NCBI GenBank assembly: GCA_902492235.1
Contig: CABUKS010000010.1
Location: forward strand, 3,939 to 67,938
Direction of reading: 5' to 3'
Length of the DNA stretch: 64,000 bases
Origin: an uncultured Collinsella sp.
GTDB taxonomy: Bacteria; Actinomycetota; Coriobacteriia; Coriobacteriales; Coriobacteriaceae
The notes below the pieces were generated by a model. It saw nothing but the letters and a program-made list of their open reading frames with translations. It was not told the origin of the DNA and ran no database searches. A program made the position numbers and the translations under genes. This document shows positions 1-9,416 of the stretch, in pieces. Numbering within the stretch: the first letter of the stretch is position 1; each line of letters begins with the position of its first letter.

Positions 1-680
1 GAGATACCCAGGGAGATGGCCTTCTTGATCTGATCCTCGGGGATGCCGGTGCCACCGTGCAGGACGAGGGGCAGGTCGCCGGTCTGAGCCTTGATCTCGC
101 CCAGGCGCTCGAAGGAAAGGCCAGCCCAGTCGGCAGGGTACACGCCGTGGATGTTGCCGATACCGCAGGCGAGGAAGTCGACGCCCAGGTCAGCAATCTG
201 CTTGCACTCAGCAGGATCAGCGAGCTCGCCGCTGGAGGTCACGCCGTCCTCGGTGCCGCCGATGCCGCCGACCTCGGCCTCGATGGACATGCCCTTGGAG
301 TGGGCAAGCTCAACGAGCTCCTTGGTGCGGTCGAGGTTAAGCTGGAAGGTCTCCTCATGAGAGCCGTCATACATGATGGACGTGAAGCCGGCCTCGATGC
401 ACTTGAAGCAGTCCTCGTAAGAACCGTGATCGAGGTGAAGGGCGACGGGAACGGTAACGCCCGTGGCCTCGACGGCAGCCTTGACCATGTCGGCGCAGAC
501 CTTGAAACCGCCCATCCACTTAGCGGCACCAGCGGTGCACTGAAGGATCAGCGGGGACTTGGCCTCCTCGGCGGCCTGGAGAATAGCCAGGGTCCACTCG
601 AGGTTGTTGGTGTTGAAGGCACCGAGACCGTACTTGCCGGCCTCGGCCTTCTTGAGCATGTCTGCTGCGTTGACGAGCAT
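1..680 (-). CDS. fba: Class II fructose-bisphosphate aldolase, 3' end outside the window
   Basis: Cleaves fructose-1,6-bisphosphate to dihydroxyacetone phosphate and glyceraldehyde-3-phosphate in glycolysis, and runs in reverse in gluconeogenesis; class II enzymes use zinc. The 226 residues present start MLVNAADMLKKAEAGKYG and include the hallmarks ALHLDHG (zinc-binding histidine), IEAEVGGIGG, and ACGIGNIHGVYP, and reach LVLHGGTGIPEDQI at the window edge. That is most of the N-terminal three quarters of a roughly 285-310 residue family member. The start is fixed by AGGAGG at 689-694, 8 nt upstream of ATG. A possible -10 (TAAAAT, 721-726) lies upstream without a convincing -35. It appears monocistronic at its 5' side. 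Confidence 0.96.
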   Translation of the reverse strand, partial: MLVNAADMLKKAEAGKYGLGAFNTNNLEWTLAILQAAEEAKSPLILQCTAGAAKWMGGFKVCADMVKAAVEATGVTVPVALHLDHGSYEDCFKCIEAGFTSIMYDGSHEETFQLNLDRTKELVELAHSKGMSIEAEVGGIGGTEDGVTSSGELADPAECKQIADLGVDFLACGIGNIHGVYPADWAGLSFERLGEIKAQTGDLPLVLHGGTGIPEDQIKKAISLGI

Positions 681-874
681 AAAAGAAACCTCCTGTAAGG
701 TTGCTCCGATAACGCCTGAGATTTTACCACGACATACCCGAGCATAAACGTTCGTTTGTTCACGAATACCATCCGATTGGACAAATTTTGACCGTTTGCC
801 CCACAGAATCGACCCACTGGGGAAAATAGCTTGACGATTGAGCGGTCTTCGTGGTTCGAAAGACGGCTTCGAGC

Positions 875-1558
875 CTACATCTGCATAAACGGGTTCTGCA
901 TAAGTTCGCGCGCCATCGTGGTCGAATCGCCATGGCCCGTCAAGCAAACGGTATCGGGCGGAAGCATCTTGGCAAGTTTGGAGAGCGAGCGCATAATCGC
1001 CGCCTCGTCACCGCCGGAAAGATCGGTACGACCGTGGCTGCCCGGGAAAAGCGTGTCGCCCACAAAGGCGATGTTTCCCTGCTCGGTCGCGGCGAACAGG
1101 ACGATGCCGCCCGGCGTATGCCCCGGCGTCTCGATCACCTGCAGGCAGACGTCGCCCACCTCGATTGTATCGCCCTCGGCAAGCAAGCGCGTCGGCTCAC
1201 CCGGATCGGGCGTCTCGATACCCCACATGACACGCTGCTCCTCGATATTTGCGCGAGGTACCGTCACGTCCTTAGCGCACAACTCATATAGCGCACTGTC
1301 GCCAACGACAGCTCGAACCCCGGCAACCCCGCCAACATGGTCGGCATGACCGTGCGTGCAGACAGAGCCGAGTACGCGCACCTCGGGATGCGCGGTGCGG
1401 ATATGCTCCACAAGACGCTCGCCCTCCCACGCCGGATCGACGATTAAGCACTCGTCATTCGAAATCACGGCGTAGCTGTTGGTCTGAATCGGGCCGTTGA
1501 CGAGCGCCTCAATCGAAGCCGTGCCTCGGGGTGTCAGGTCCAAAGTCATATCGTCCAT
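875..1558 (-). CDS. MBL-fold metallo-hydrolase (glyoxalase II-like)
   Basis: A 227-residue single-domain metallo-beta-lactamase-fold hydrolase. The zinc motif THGHADH lies at residues 68-74, followed by the later ligands ETPGHTPGG, GDTLF and a C-terminal GHGDST, so both metal sites look intact. Small proteins of this type include hydroxyacylglutathione hydrolase relatives, but substrate cannot be told from sequence. An ATG two codons upstream (1564) sits only 1 nt from the GGAGGG ribosome site, while ATG at 1558 is 7 nt away, so 1558 is chosen. It follows relA on the same strand but is separated from it by a hairpin terminator, so it may be expressed partly by read-through. Confidence 0.88.
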   Translation of the reverse strand: MDDMTLDLTPRGTASIEALVNGPIQTNSYAVISNDECLIVDPAWEGERLVEHIRTAHPEVRVLGSVCTHGHADHVGGVAGVRAVVGDSALYELCAKDVTVPRANIEEQRVMWGIETPDPGEPTRLLAEGDTIEVGDVCLQVIETPGHTPGGIVLFAATEQGNIAFVGDTLFPGSHGRTDLSGGDEAAIMRSLSKLAKMLPPDTVCLTGHGDSTTMARELMQNPFMQM

Positions 1559-1580
1559 GCGCATACCCTCCTTCTAAAAT

Positions 1581-1612
1581 ACGCTCGAGGCACCAAACGA
1601 TGCCTCGAGCGT
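1581..1612 (-). terminator. Intrinsic terminator after relA
   Basis: Perfect 12-bp stem (acgctcgaggca / tgcctcgagcgt) with an 8-nt loop, followed on the minus strand by ATTTTA. It sits between the relA stop and the ribosome site of the MBL hydrolase gene. The short U-run suggests partial termination. Confidence 0.7.
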
Positions 1613-1646
1613 AACCAATATCTATGATGCTGAGAGGCTCTCGCAC

Positions 1647-4007
1647 CTACACACGGCGCTTGAGTTGCGCTCCGCCCTCGCCGGGCATAAGACGGCGAGC
1701 GTCGTAGACCGAATCGACACTGCTGATGGAAGCCAGCAGCGGATCCAGGCCGCTCGCATCCGAAATCTCGACCATAAAGCGCAGGGTCGCAATACCCTCG
1801 CGGTTGGTCGAGGTGGCGGCGGAAAGGATATTGCCGCCTGCATCGCCAATGGCAATGGTGACGTCCTTGAGCAGGCCCATGCGGTCCAGGCACTCGACCA
1901 CGATCTCGACCTGGAAGAGGGTGTCGGCAGCACCATCCCACTCTACGTCAATCATGCGCTCGGGGTGCTCCATGAGGCCCTTGACGTTGGGGCAGTTGGC
2001 GCGATGCACTGAGACACCTCGGCCACGCGTGATGAAGCCGACGATATCGTCGCCCGTCACGGGGTTGCAGCAATGAGCCAGACGGACCAGCAGGCCACTG
2101 TTGCTCTCGCCCTTAACGATAATGCCGTTACTTGCGCTCTTGCCACGCTTTTGCGGCTTGCGGTTGGAGCCGCGGGCCGGCTGTTTCACGACCTCGGCGA
2201 TAGCCTCGGCCTTGGTGAGCTGTTCCTCGGGCTTGGGGTCCAAGATTTGCTCGACCTTATTGCCCACAGCGCGCGGGGCAACCTTGCCGGCGCCGACGGC
2301 AGCAAACAGGTCCTCGAGCTGCTTGAAGTTAAACTGCTCCGCCACGGCGTTGAGCGCACGCGTGGAGCGCGGCGTGGAGATGCCATACCCGCGCTTGCGC
2401 AGGTCCTTGGCCAGCATATCGCGGCCGGCGGCAGCGTCGTCGTCCTTAGTCGCGGCGGCAAAGTAGCGACGGATCTTGGACTTGGCCGAAGGCGTCTTGA
2501 CGATCTTGAGCCAATCACGCGACGGTTTGGAACTCTTGTTAGTCAGGATTTCAACGCGGTCGCCCGTCTTGATCTCGTGCGTGAGCGGGGCCACAGCACC
2601 GTTGATCTTAGCGCCGACGCAGTGGTTTCCCACCTCGGTGTGAACGGCGTAGGCAAAGTCGAGCGGCGTGGAGCCGGCACGAAGCGCCATGACCTCGCCC
2701 TTGGGCGTAAAGACGAAGATCTCCTGATCGAAGAGGTCGACCTTCAGCGAATGCAGGTATTCCTTGGCGTCGGTGATCTCATCAGACGCAGCCCAATCGA
2801 GCGAATGCTTGAGCCAGTTGATCTGGTCGTCCAAACGTTGAGCGTCATTGGTCTTGGAAGCAGACGATCCGCCCGACTTCTTATATAGCCAGTGGGCGGC
2901 AATGCCGTACTCGGCCTGCTCATGCATCTCGTAGGTTCGAATCTGAATCTCGAGCGGGCGGGCCGTGGGGCCGATAACCGTCGTATGGAGCGACTGGTAG
3001 TTATTGACCTTGGGCATGGCGATATAGTCTTTAAAGCGACCGGGCATGGGGTGCCACAGCGTATGCACTGCGCCGAGCGTGGAGTAGCAATCGCGCACCG
3101 AATGGGTAATAACGCGCAGCGCCACCAAATCGTAGATCTCGGAGAACTCCTTGCCCTTGCGCTTCATCTTTTGGTAGATGGACCAATAGTGCTTGGAGCG
3201 GCCGTTGATCTGGAAGCCCTCCAGGCCAATGCGGTTGAGCTCATCGGTGAGCGTCTTGATGGTCTCGGCCAGATAGCGCTCGCGAACCTCGCGCGACTCA
3301 GCCACCATGCGCGCGATGCGCTGGTAGGCGTCGGGCTCAAGGTAGAAGAAGGACAGGTCCTCGAGCTCCCATTTAATGGAGCTCATGCCCAGACGATCGG
3401 CCAGAGGCGCATACACGTCCATGGTCTCGCGAGCCTTAAACAGGCGACGGTCCTCACGCAGGGCTGCAAGGGTGCGCATGTTGTGCAGACGGTCGGCAAG
3501 CTTAACGATGATGACGCGAATGTCCTTGGACATGGCGAGGAACATCTTGCGCAGCGTGAGCGCCTGCTTCTCGTCCATGCTGTCGACTTCGATGTTGGTG
3601 AGCTTGGTCACGCCATCGACGAGCTCGGCCACCGTATCGCCAAACAGGCCGGAAACATCGGCAAGCGAAGTCTCGGTATCCTCGACGGTATCGTGCAGCA
3701 GCGCGGCGCACACCACGTCACAGTCCATCTTGAGATCGGCCAGAATGATGGCCACCTCGACGGGATGGTTGATGTACATCTCACCCGAGCGCCGCTTTTG
3801 GTTGCAATGCTTCTCGGCAGCAAAGCAGTAGGCCTGCTCAACCTTAGAAAAGTCGTCCTCATTCATATATTTGAGGCACAGACGCTCCAGCTTGTCGTAG
3901 CTGTCCGCCATAATCTCGGGCGGCAGCTCATCGGCATGCTTATAGTGCTCCATCTCCGAAAACGGCTGGAGGGTGGAATCATGGGCGGTACGGGCTGCGG
4001 CATCCAT
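1647..4007 (-). CDS. relA: Bifunctional (p)ppGpp synthetase/hydrolase Rel
   Basis: Makes (p)ppGpp from ATP and GDP/GTP during amino-acid starvation and hydrolyses it otherwise. The 786-residue chain has the full long-Rel layout: HD hydrolase domain with HPVEVA (81-86) and HDTVED (105-110) intact, synthetase domain with GRSKHYWSIYQKM (269-281) and DLVALRVI (293-300), TGS domain around 430-490, a helical/zinc-finger region with conserved LVRLAHCCNP, and a C-terminal ACT domain (about 710-786). Both active sites look functional, as expected when one Rel serves both roles. The start ATG follows a GGGGA-rich ribosome site. It lies 15 bp downstream of the RecJ fusion gene, probably in one transcript. 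Confidence 0.96.
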   Translation of the reverse strand: MDAAARTAHDSTLQPFSEMEHYKHADELPPEIMADSYDKLERLCLKYMNEDDFSKVEQAYCFAAEKHCNQKRRSGEMYINHPVEVAIILADLKMDCDVVCAALLHDTVEDTETSLADVSGLFGDTVAELVDGVTKLTNIEVDSMDEKQALTLRKMFLAMSKDIRVIIVKLADRLHNMRTLAALREDRRLFKARETMDVYAPLADRLGMSSIKWELEDLSFFYLEPDAYQRIARMVAESREVRERYLAETIKTLTDELNRIGLEGFQINGRSKHYWSIYQKMKRKGKEFSEIYDLVALRVITHSVRDCYSTLGAVHTLWHPMPGRFKDYIAMPKVNNYQSLHTTVIGPTARPLEIQIRTYEMHEQAEYGIAAHWLYKKSGGSSASKTNDAQRLDDQINWLKHSLDWAASDEITDAKEYLHSLKVDLFDQEIFVFTPKGEVMALRAGSTPLDFAYAVHTEVGNHCVGAKINGAVAPLTHEIKTGDRVEILTNKSSKPSRDWLKIVKTPSAKSKIRRYFAAATKDDDAAAGRDMLAKDLRKRGYGISTPRSTRALNAVAEQFNFKQLEDLFAAVGAGKVAPRAVGNKVEQILDPKPEEQLTKAEAIAEVVKQPARGSNRKPQKRGKSASNGIIVKGESNSGLLVRLAHCCNPVTGDDIVGFITRGRGVSVHRANCPNVKGLMEHPERMIDVEWDGAADTLFQVEIVVECLDRMGLLKDVTIAIGDAGGNILSAATSTNREGIATLRFMVEISDASGLDPLLASISSVDSVYDARRLMPGEGGAQLKRRV

Positions 4008-4022
4008 CGAGGTCCCCTTCCC

Positions 4023-7000
4023 CTAGGCCCGCGGTACGATCGGGCGGTTAACTTTGGCTAGCATATCAGAAGCGCACGAATCGAGCGCCCAGCTCCGGAA
4101 AGCCGAGAACTCCATGCGCGAGCGCAAGCCCTCCAAATAGCGAATTGACCTGCTCAATTGCACGCGGCCGGGGTTTTCGGCCATCGCGATGCGACGGGTG
4201 TCGTCAAACCCCGAAACGCGACAGAAACCAAGCTCTTCGAAGATTCCCAGGCCACTTGCCACCGAACGCTCGTCGACCGGGGTGCGGGCATCGATGGCAA
4301 GGCACATCTGCGCGATGTCGATATCGCTCGCACTAAAGGAATCGTCCCCCGTCTTGCCGCGGTTGGAGCGCCACATGGTCTGCAGCGCGCGATAGAGCGT
4401 GACGAGCTCGTCGCGCTCGGGCGCATAGCAGTCGAGCAGGCGCTCGTTAATGCGGGCGTCGCGCGACGAATAGAGCAGATGGATCACGGCGGGCTGGCCA
4501 TCGCGACCGGCGCGGCCGCTCATCTGGTTAAACTCAATGCCGCCAAACGGCATGTGATAGAGCACGACATGGCGAATATCGGGAAGGTTGACGCCCTCGC
4601 CAAAGGCAGATGTCGAGACGATGCAGCTGAGGCTTCCGTCTCGGAATGCTTCCTCCACGCGACGGCGATCGGAACGCGCAAGCCCCGCGTTATAGAACGC
4701 GATATGGGTTGCGCAATCGGGCACACGCTTGCGCAACGTCTTGGCGAGCGCCACGGACTGGTCGCGCGAATTGACGTAGATGACGGTCTTTTCCCCCGTC
4801 GCCACGATTGACACCAGGCGGTTCTCGCGGCTCGCAAGATCTCGGTCATCCTCGAGCTGCAAGTTCTCGCGCACCGTCTCGTCGACCACCGTGCGAGTGA
4901 TCGGCAGCATGCGGGCAAGCTCGGCCACGACCGGAGCCGTCGCGGTGGCCGTCGCAGCCATAACGACCGGGTCGCCCAGGGCTTTGAGGATATCGGGCAT
5001 GTCGAGATAGGCGCTGCGGTCGCCGCCCTTGGCAAGGCCAGCGTGGTGCGCCTCGTCGATAACGACAAAGCCGATGCGGCCCGAACGTGCGAAGCGGTCA
5101 CGGTGGATAGATAGGAACTCGGGTGTCGTGAGCACGATACCGGTGCGGCCCGAAGCTAGGCCGGCGAACACGTCATCGCGTGCGGCCTCCACGGTCTCGC
5201 CGGTCAGCACGCCAACGCCAATACCGAGCGCTGCCATCGTCGACGAGAGGTGATAGGCCTGGTCGGCAACAAGCGCACGCAGCGGATAGACAAAGATGCT
5301 CGCACGTCCGCGAAGCACCGCCTCACGCGCGGCATGCACATGGAAGATGAGCGACTTGCCGCGGCCCGTTCCCATAACCGCCAAGACACTCTGGTGATCG
5401 GCCAAGGCGTCGAGCGCCTCAACCTGAGCGCGGTGCGGCTGGTTCGAGCCGATAAAGCTATGGATAAGCGAGCGCGTCAGCTCGGTATAAGAAAGCTGGG
5501 CAAGCGTCTCGCGCTTGCGCGACTCCAGGCGCAGATCGGAGTCCACCGGCTGCACGCCACGACGAAGCTCGCATGCCGGATCGTCGACGCTGGGCAGCGT
5601 GGTATCGCGGACCAGAACATCCTTGACCATGAGCTTGGGCTTCACACGACCCTGCCAATGCTCGGCAACAGCCTCGAACACCAAGTCGACGGCGCTGTCG
5701 CAATTGATAAGCTTGTCGATCTGCGGCACACGAAACATGATGGCCGGCACACTCGCGGCGCCATCCGTCGCCACGAAGCGCATGTGCTCGCCGGTCTTAC
5801 CCACCACGGCGCGATCACACATCGTCACGCCCTCGGCAGCCAGCAGCGGCACCTTATTACCCTGGCCAAACGGCTCAAGGCGGGAAATCTGCTCGATGGT
5901 CTCGATATTCAATTCGGAAAGGTCGACCGTGGCGGCAACCTCGTCGGTGTCCTCAAAGTCCTCGGCGGGAAGCTCGGACAACACGGCGGAAAGGCGACGG
6001 CGGAACTCATCGAGCTTGGATGCCTCGATGGTCACACCCACCGCACCGGCATGTCCGCCGCGACGAATCATCAGGTCGGAACAGCGCTCGATGGCGTCAA
6101 ACAGGTTAACTTTGCCCACCGAGCGACCAGAGCCGCGCGCGATACCGTCCTCGATCGAGAACAGCAGCGCCGGCACGTGGTAGCGGTTGGTCAGACGGCT
6201 TGCCACGATGCCCTTGACGCCCTCGTGCCAGCCTTCGCCGCCCACGACGATCGCGCGTCCGCCGTCATAGGTCTCCTCGACCTTTGCCATGGCATCGCGC
6301 GTGAGCTCCGCCTCGATCTCACGGCGCTGGCGGTTGATTTCCTCGAGCTCAGCCGCCAGTGCGCTTGCTTCGATGGGATCGCGGGCAAGCAGCAGGTCGA
6401 GCGCCAGCTTGGGATCAGCCATGCGACCGGCAGCGTTTAAGCGGGGAATGAGCGAGAATGACAGGCCATCCGCCGTAATGCTCGAAAGGTCCGCCTTGGC
6501 GAGCGCGGCAAGCGCGATATAGCCGGGGCGAGCGGTTACGCGCATCTGCTGGATGCCCTCGGCAACCAGCGCGCGGTTCTCGGGCGTGAGCGGCATCATG
6601 TCGGACACGGTGCCCAGCGCCGCGACCTCGATTAGCGAACGCCAATACGACGGCTTGCCCAGGCGCTCACCCAGGACTTGCACCAGCTTGAGCGCCACAC
6701 CAGCACCGGCAAGCTCACGCGAGGGGCCCTCGTCCTCGAGCTTGGGGTCAGTCAGGGGCACACCCTGCGGCACCTGGTCGGAGGGCTCGTGATGGTCCGT
6801 GACCACCAAATCGATCCCCAGGCTCTCCAGGTAGGAAACCTCTTCCTTGGCGGCAATGCCGTTATCGACGGTCACGATCAGCTGGGGGCGAGCGAGCTCG
6901 TTAACGCGGTCGAGCGCCGCGCGCGAAAGACCGTAGCCCTCATCAAAGCGATGCGGAATAAACGGCGTGACATCGGCGCCAAACGTGCGCAGCGCCTCGG

Positions 7001-7310
7001 TCAACAGGCAGGTCGACGTAATACCGTCAACGTCAAAATCGCCAAAGACTGCAATGTGCTCGTGGTTGCGAATAGCACGCTCGACGCGGTCGGCAACGAC
7101 CGACATGCCCGGGATAATGAGTGGGTCGGCCCAGTCGCGATCGAGCGAAGGCGTCAAAAACAATTGGCCCTCTTTGATGGAGCCAATGCCGTGCGCGACC
7201 ATAATGCGCGCCACCAGCCCGGGAATGCCCAGACCAGCCGAAAGCTCCTTTTCGAGCTCGGGGTTTTGCTGAGCGACCGCCCAGCGATGCGTCGTCTTAA
7301 GCGATGACAT
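4023..7310 (-). CDS. recJ: RecJ exonuclease fused to a RecQ-like DEAH helicase
   Basis: A 1,095-residue fusion. Residues 1-570 are RecJ, the 5'-3' single-strand DNA exonuclease of recombination and mismatch repair: DFDVDG (91-96), VTVDNG (147-152), TDHHEP (171-176), the DHHA1 motif GGHAGAVG (418-425) and an OB-like region to about 570. Residues about 600-1095 form a superfamily 2 helicase with Walker A GTGRGKS (647-653), DEAH (752-755), a TATATAP motif III and GRAGRDG motif VI. Free-standing RecJ is usually about 560-780 residues. An upstream in-frame GTG (7355) would add 15 residues, but ATG at 7310 has a G-rich ribosome site and begins a normal RecJ N-terminus. The join implies that unwinding and resection act together on one polypeptide. 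Confidence 0.93.
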   Translation of the reverse strand: MSSLKTTHRWAVAQQNPELEKELSAGLGIPGLVARIMVAHGIGSIKEGQLFLTPSLDRDWADPLIIPGMSVVADRVERAIRNHEHIAVFGDFDVDGITSTCLLTEALRTFGADVTPFIPHRFDEGYGLSRAALDRVNELARPQLIVTVDNGIAAKEEVSYLESLGIDLVVTDHHEPSDQVPQGVPLTDPKLEDEGPSRELAGAGVALKLVQVLGERLGKPSYWRSLIEVAALGTVSDMMPLTPENRALVAEGIQQMRVTARPGYIALAALAKADLSSITADGLSFSLIPRLNAAGRMADPKLALDLLLARDPIEASALAAELEEINRQRREIEAELTRDAMAKVEETYDGGRAIVVGGEGWHEGVKGIVASRLTNRYHVPALLFSIEDGIARGSGRSVGKVNLFDAIERCSDLMIRRGGHAGAVGVTIEASKLDEFRRRLSAVLSELPAEDFEDTDEVAATVDLSELNIETIEQISRLEPFGQGNKVPLLAAEGVTMCDRAVVGKTGEHMRFVATDGAASVPAIMFRVPQIDKLINCDSAVDLVFEAVAEHWQGRVKPKLMVKDVLVRDTTLPSVDDPACELRRGVQPVDSDLRLESRKRETLAQLSYTELTRSLIHSFIGSNQPHRAQVEALDALADHQSVLAVMGTGRGKSLIFHVHAAREAVLRGRASIFVYPLRALVADQAYHLSSTMAALGIGVGVLTGETVEAARDDVFAGLASGRTGIVLTTPEFLSIHRDRFARSGRIGFVVIDEAHHAGLAKGGDRSAYLDMPDILKALGDPVVMAATATATAPVVAELARMLPITRTVVDETVRENLQLEDDRDLASRENRLVSIVATGEKTVIYVNSRDQSVALAKTLRKRVPDCATHIAFYNAGLARSDRRRVEEAFRDGSLSCIVSTSAFGEGVNLPDIRHVVLYHMPFGGIEFNQMSGRAGRDGQPAVIHLLYSSRDARINERLLDCYAPERDELVTLYRALQTMWRSNRGKTGDDSFSASDIDIAQMCLAIDARTPVDERSVASGLGIFEELGFCRVSGFDDTRRIAMAENPGRVQLSRSIRYLEGLRSRMEFSAFRSWALDSCASDMLAKVNRPIVPRA

Positions 7311-7418
7311 AGGCACCCACCCCCGATAGGGGCAGGTCGCCGCGATACCTCTCACGGTTCATAGCGATGAGTCCTCTGTGTATGCCCGCTTCGGCAGGCA
7401 GATCTGTTGAACGGATTT

Positions 7419-7424
7419 ATTATA
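7419..7424 (-). promoter_or_regulatory. Candidate -10 element for the recJ-relA operon
   Basis: Perfect TATAAT on the minus strand, about 110 nt before the recJ start. No good -35 lies at 16-18 bp, so only the -10 is supported. Confidence 0.45.
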
Positions 7425-7586
7425 CCGTGCGGCGCGGACGCAAATCGCCGCAGCACGCCGCGGTTTCGGTAAACGATGCCGGTAATAGCCTCGAAATAAT
7501 CGAGCGTTTCTGACGCACGGACACATGCAAGCGTCTAGCATATCCATTCAAAACGGATTCACGAGCAAAGGGAGTCACAAGAGCAT

Positions 7587-8585
7587 ATGAAGCAATGGGT
7601 TGGACTGGGCAAGTTTCTCGCGGGGCACATGCAAATCATCGTTCCGATTTGCGTGGCGCTCGGCGTGCTCTTTCCTCAGCAGATCGGCGTTCTCAAGCCC
7701 ATCGTTCCCACCCTGTTTGCCTTTATGACGTTCCAAGGCGCGCTCAGCAACACCTTCCACCAGGTGGCTGAGGTGTTCCACCGTCCCCTGCATCTGATTT
7801 TGGCGCTGCTGGTCTCGGCAGTGCTTATTCCCATCGCGGCGTATGCCATAGGGTCACTCTTCTTTGGCTCCAACCCCAACCTTGTCTGCGGCATCGTGCT
7901 CGAGTACAGCGTACCCGTGGCAGTCACTGCCTTTATGTGGATCAGCATGTTCGGCGGCAACGGCCCGCTCGCGCTCACCATCATCCTGACGTCCTCGGTT
8001 ATATCGCCCGTGACGATTCCGCTCACGCTCAAGCTCCTGTTGGGCGCCACCGTCGCAATCGATGTTCCGAGCATGATGCAGAACATGGCCTTTATGATTG
8101 CCATCCCCGCCGTGCTCGGCATCGTGATCAACGAGCTCACGCACGGCTGGGGACACGAGAAACTCTCCCCCGCGCTCTCGCCCGCCTGCAAATTTATGAT
8201 GATGGGCGTCATCGCGTCCAACTCCACCGCCATGAGCGAGTACGTGCTACACATGAACGCGGTGCGCCTGGAAGTCGCCCTCTTTATTCTGGTGTTCGCC
8301 ATCAGCGGTTTTGTCGTGGGCATTCTGGTCGCCCGCGCGCTGCATCTGCCATATAGCGAAACGACCACCATGTGCTTTACCTGCGGCATGCGCAATATCT
8401 CTTCGGGCGCCGTCATCGCCACGCAATACTTTCCGGGCGAAGTTGTGTTTCCCGTCATGTGTGGAACGTTGTTTCAGCAGGTGCTCGCCTCGCTTATCGG
8501 GCACTTCTTTGAGCGTCTGACCGGCGAGGAGCGCGCCGCCCAGCGCAAGCGCGTCGAGGCCGGCCGCGATGCAATGGCGCGCTAA
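7587..8585 (+). CDS. Bile acid:sodium symporter (BASS) family transporter
   Basis: A 332-residue membrane protein with about nine or ten hydrophobic segments and the BASS core pattern: a paired discontinuous-helix region with VCGIVLEYSVPVAVTAF in the first half and CFTCGMRNISSGAVIA in the second. Family members move organic anions such as bile acids, pantoate or 2-oxo acids with sodium; specificity cannot be read here. ATG has a GGGAG site 11 nt upstream. The gene is divergent from recJ and has no co-directional partner, since the next genes are on the minus strand. Confidence 0.88.
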   Translation: MKQWVGLGKFLAGHMQIIVPICVALGVLFPQQIGVLKPIVPTLFAFMTFQGALSNTFHQVAEVFHRPLHLILALLVSAVLIPIAAYAIGSLFFGSNPNLVCGIVLEYSVPVAVTAFMWISMFGGNGPLALTIILTSSVISPVTIPLTLKLLLGATVAIDVPSMMQNMAFMIAIPAVLGIVINELTHGWGHEKLSPALSPACKFMMMGVIASNSTAMSEYVLHMNAVRLEVALFILVFAISGFVVGILVARALHLPYSETTTMCFTCGMRNISSGAVIATQYFPGEVVFPVMCGTLFQQVLASLIGHFFERLTGEERAAQRKRVEAGRDAMAR

Positions 8586-8615
8586 ACCGTCCGCATTACG
8601 CGGGTGTTAGTCCTG

Positions 8616-9413
8616 CTATTCGAGCGTTTCCAGATGCGCACGCAGGCGCTCAGCATCGATATCGAGCGTTGTCTCGGCATTGACCTGGGCCAAACGATAG
8701 CCGACAAAGTAGGGCGAAACCACCCAACGCGGCAGCGCTTTGGCAATGGTCCGGCCGCTCATGTGATAGAAGAACAGGTTGTACGACTCTGCACGACCGC
8801 CATGGTGCTCGTGCAAGATATAGCGCAGAGCTACCTGGATTGCGTCGGCGAAGAGATCCGTCTCGGCTTGGTCTCTCGTGTCATCGCTGGCGGCGATTCC
8901 CTGCGGGGCTGAAACGTTGATCTCAAAGAACCCCATGATCGGTTCGGTTGAGATGTTGACCGCAACCCTTCCCCTCTGCCAAACATCGATGCCTTCAAAG
9001 TTGGCTGAGGTCAGCGCCGCATAGCCGTCCTCCTGTTCCAAGCCCACAATCTGCATGTGTGGATGGACGAGGCTGCCGCCCGAAAGCGGACCCTTGTTCT
9101 TGTACATGAGCACGCTTCGATACTGCTGCGAATCGATCATCTGCTGCCAGCAATCCAGAGCAAACCTCATCACATGGTGGAGTTCATCCGGCTTATAGGT
9201 CACCAGGTCGGCATCGTGATCGGCAGACTCGATCAATACGGTCTGACGTGTGGCCCGCAATGTCTTGAACTTATTCTCGAGCCAGATGCAGTCACCATCA
9301 CGCTGGATGATGTTGGCAAGCCCCTCCGTGTCGCAAAAGGGGCACGCGGTGCCAGGGCGACGATTATCGTCGGGCTTACCGCTCGCCTGCTGAACGTCAA
9401 ATACCAGCGCCAC
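8616..9413 (-). CDS. DUF4931-like GalT/HIT-fold protein
   Basis: A 265-residue protein resembling galactose-1-phosphate uridylyltransferase and HIT proteins. It has a CPFC metal pair (CPFCDTEG) near residue 25, and SLVHPHMQIVG, which matches the HPHxQ active-site pattern of the GalT family (nucleophilic histidine between two others). A second metal-site-like stretch is YILHEHHGG. It could be a nucleotidyltransferase or phosphorylase; the substrate is unknown. GTG start; its ribosome site GGAGGT lies inside the last codons of cutC, 3 bp upstream, so the two genes are translationally linked. Confidence 0.75.
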   Translation of the reverse strand: MALVFDVQQASGKPDDNRRPGTACPFCDTEGLANIIQRDGDCIWLENKFKTLRATRQTVLIESADHDADLVTYKPDELHHVMRFALDCWQQMIDSQQYRSVLMYKNKGPLSGGSLVHPHMQIVGLEQEDGYAALTSANFEGIDVWQRGRVAVNISTEPIMGFFEINVSAPQGIAASDDTRDQAETDLFADAIQVALRYILHEHHGGRAESYNLFFYHMSGRTIAKALPRWVVSPYFVGYRLAQVNAETTLDIDAERLRAHLETLE

Positions 9414-9416
9414 GGG

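Noticed and set aside
2892..4061. 389-codon open frame on the plus strand
   Set aside because: Opposite relA, with no recognisable domain; codon-bias shadow.
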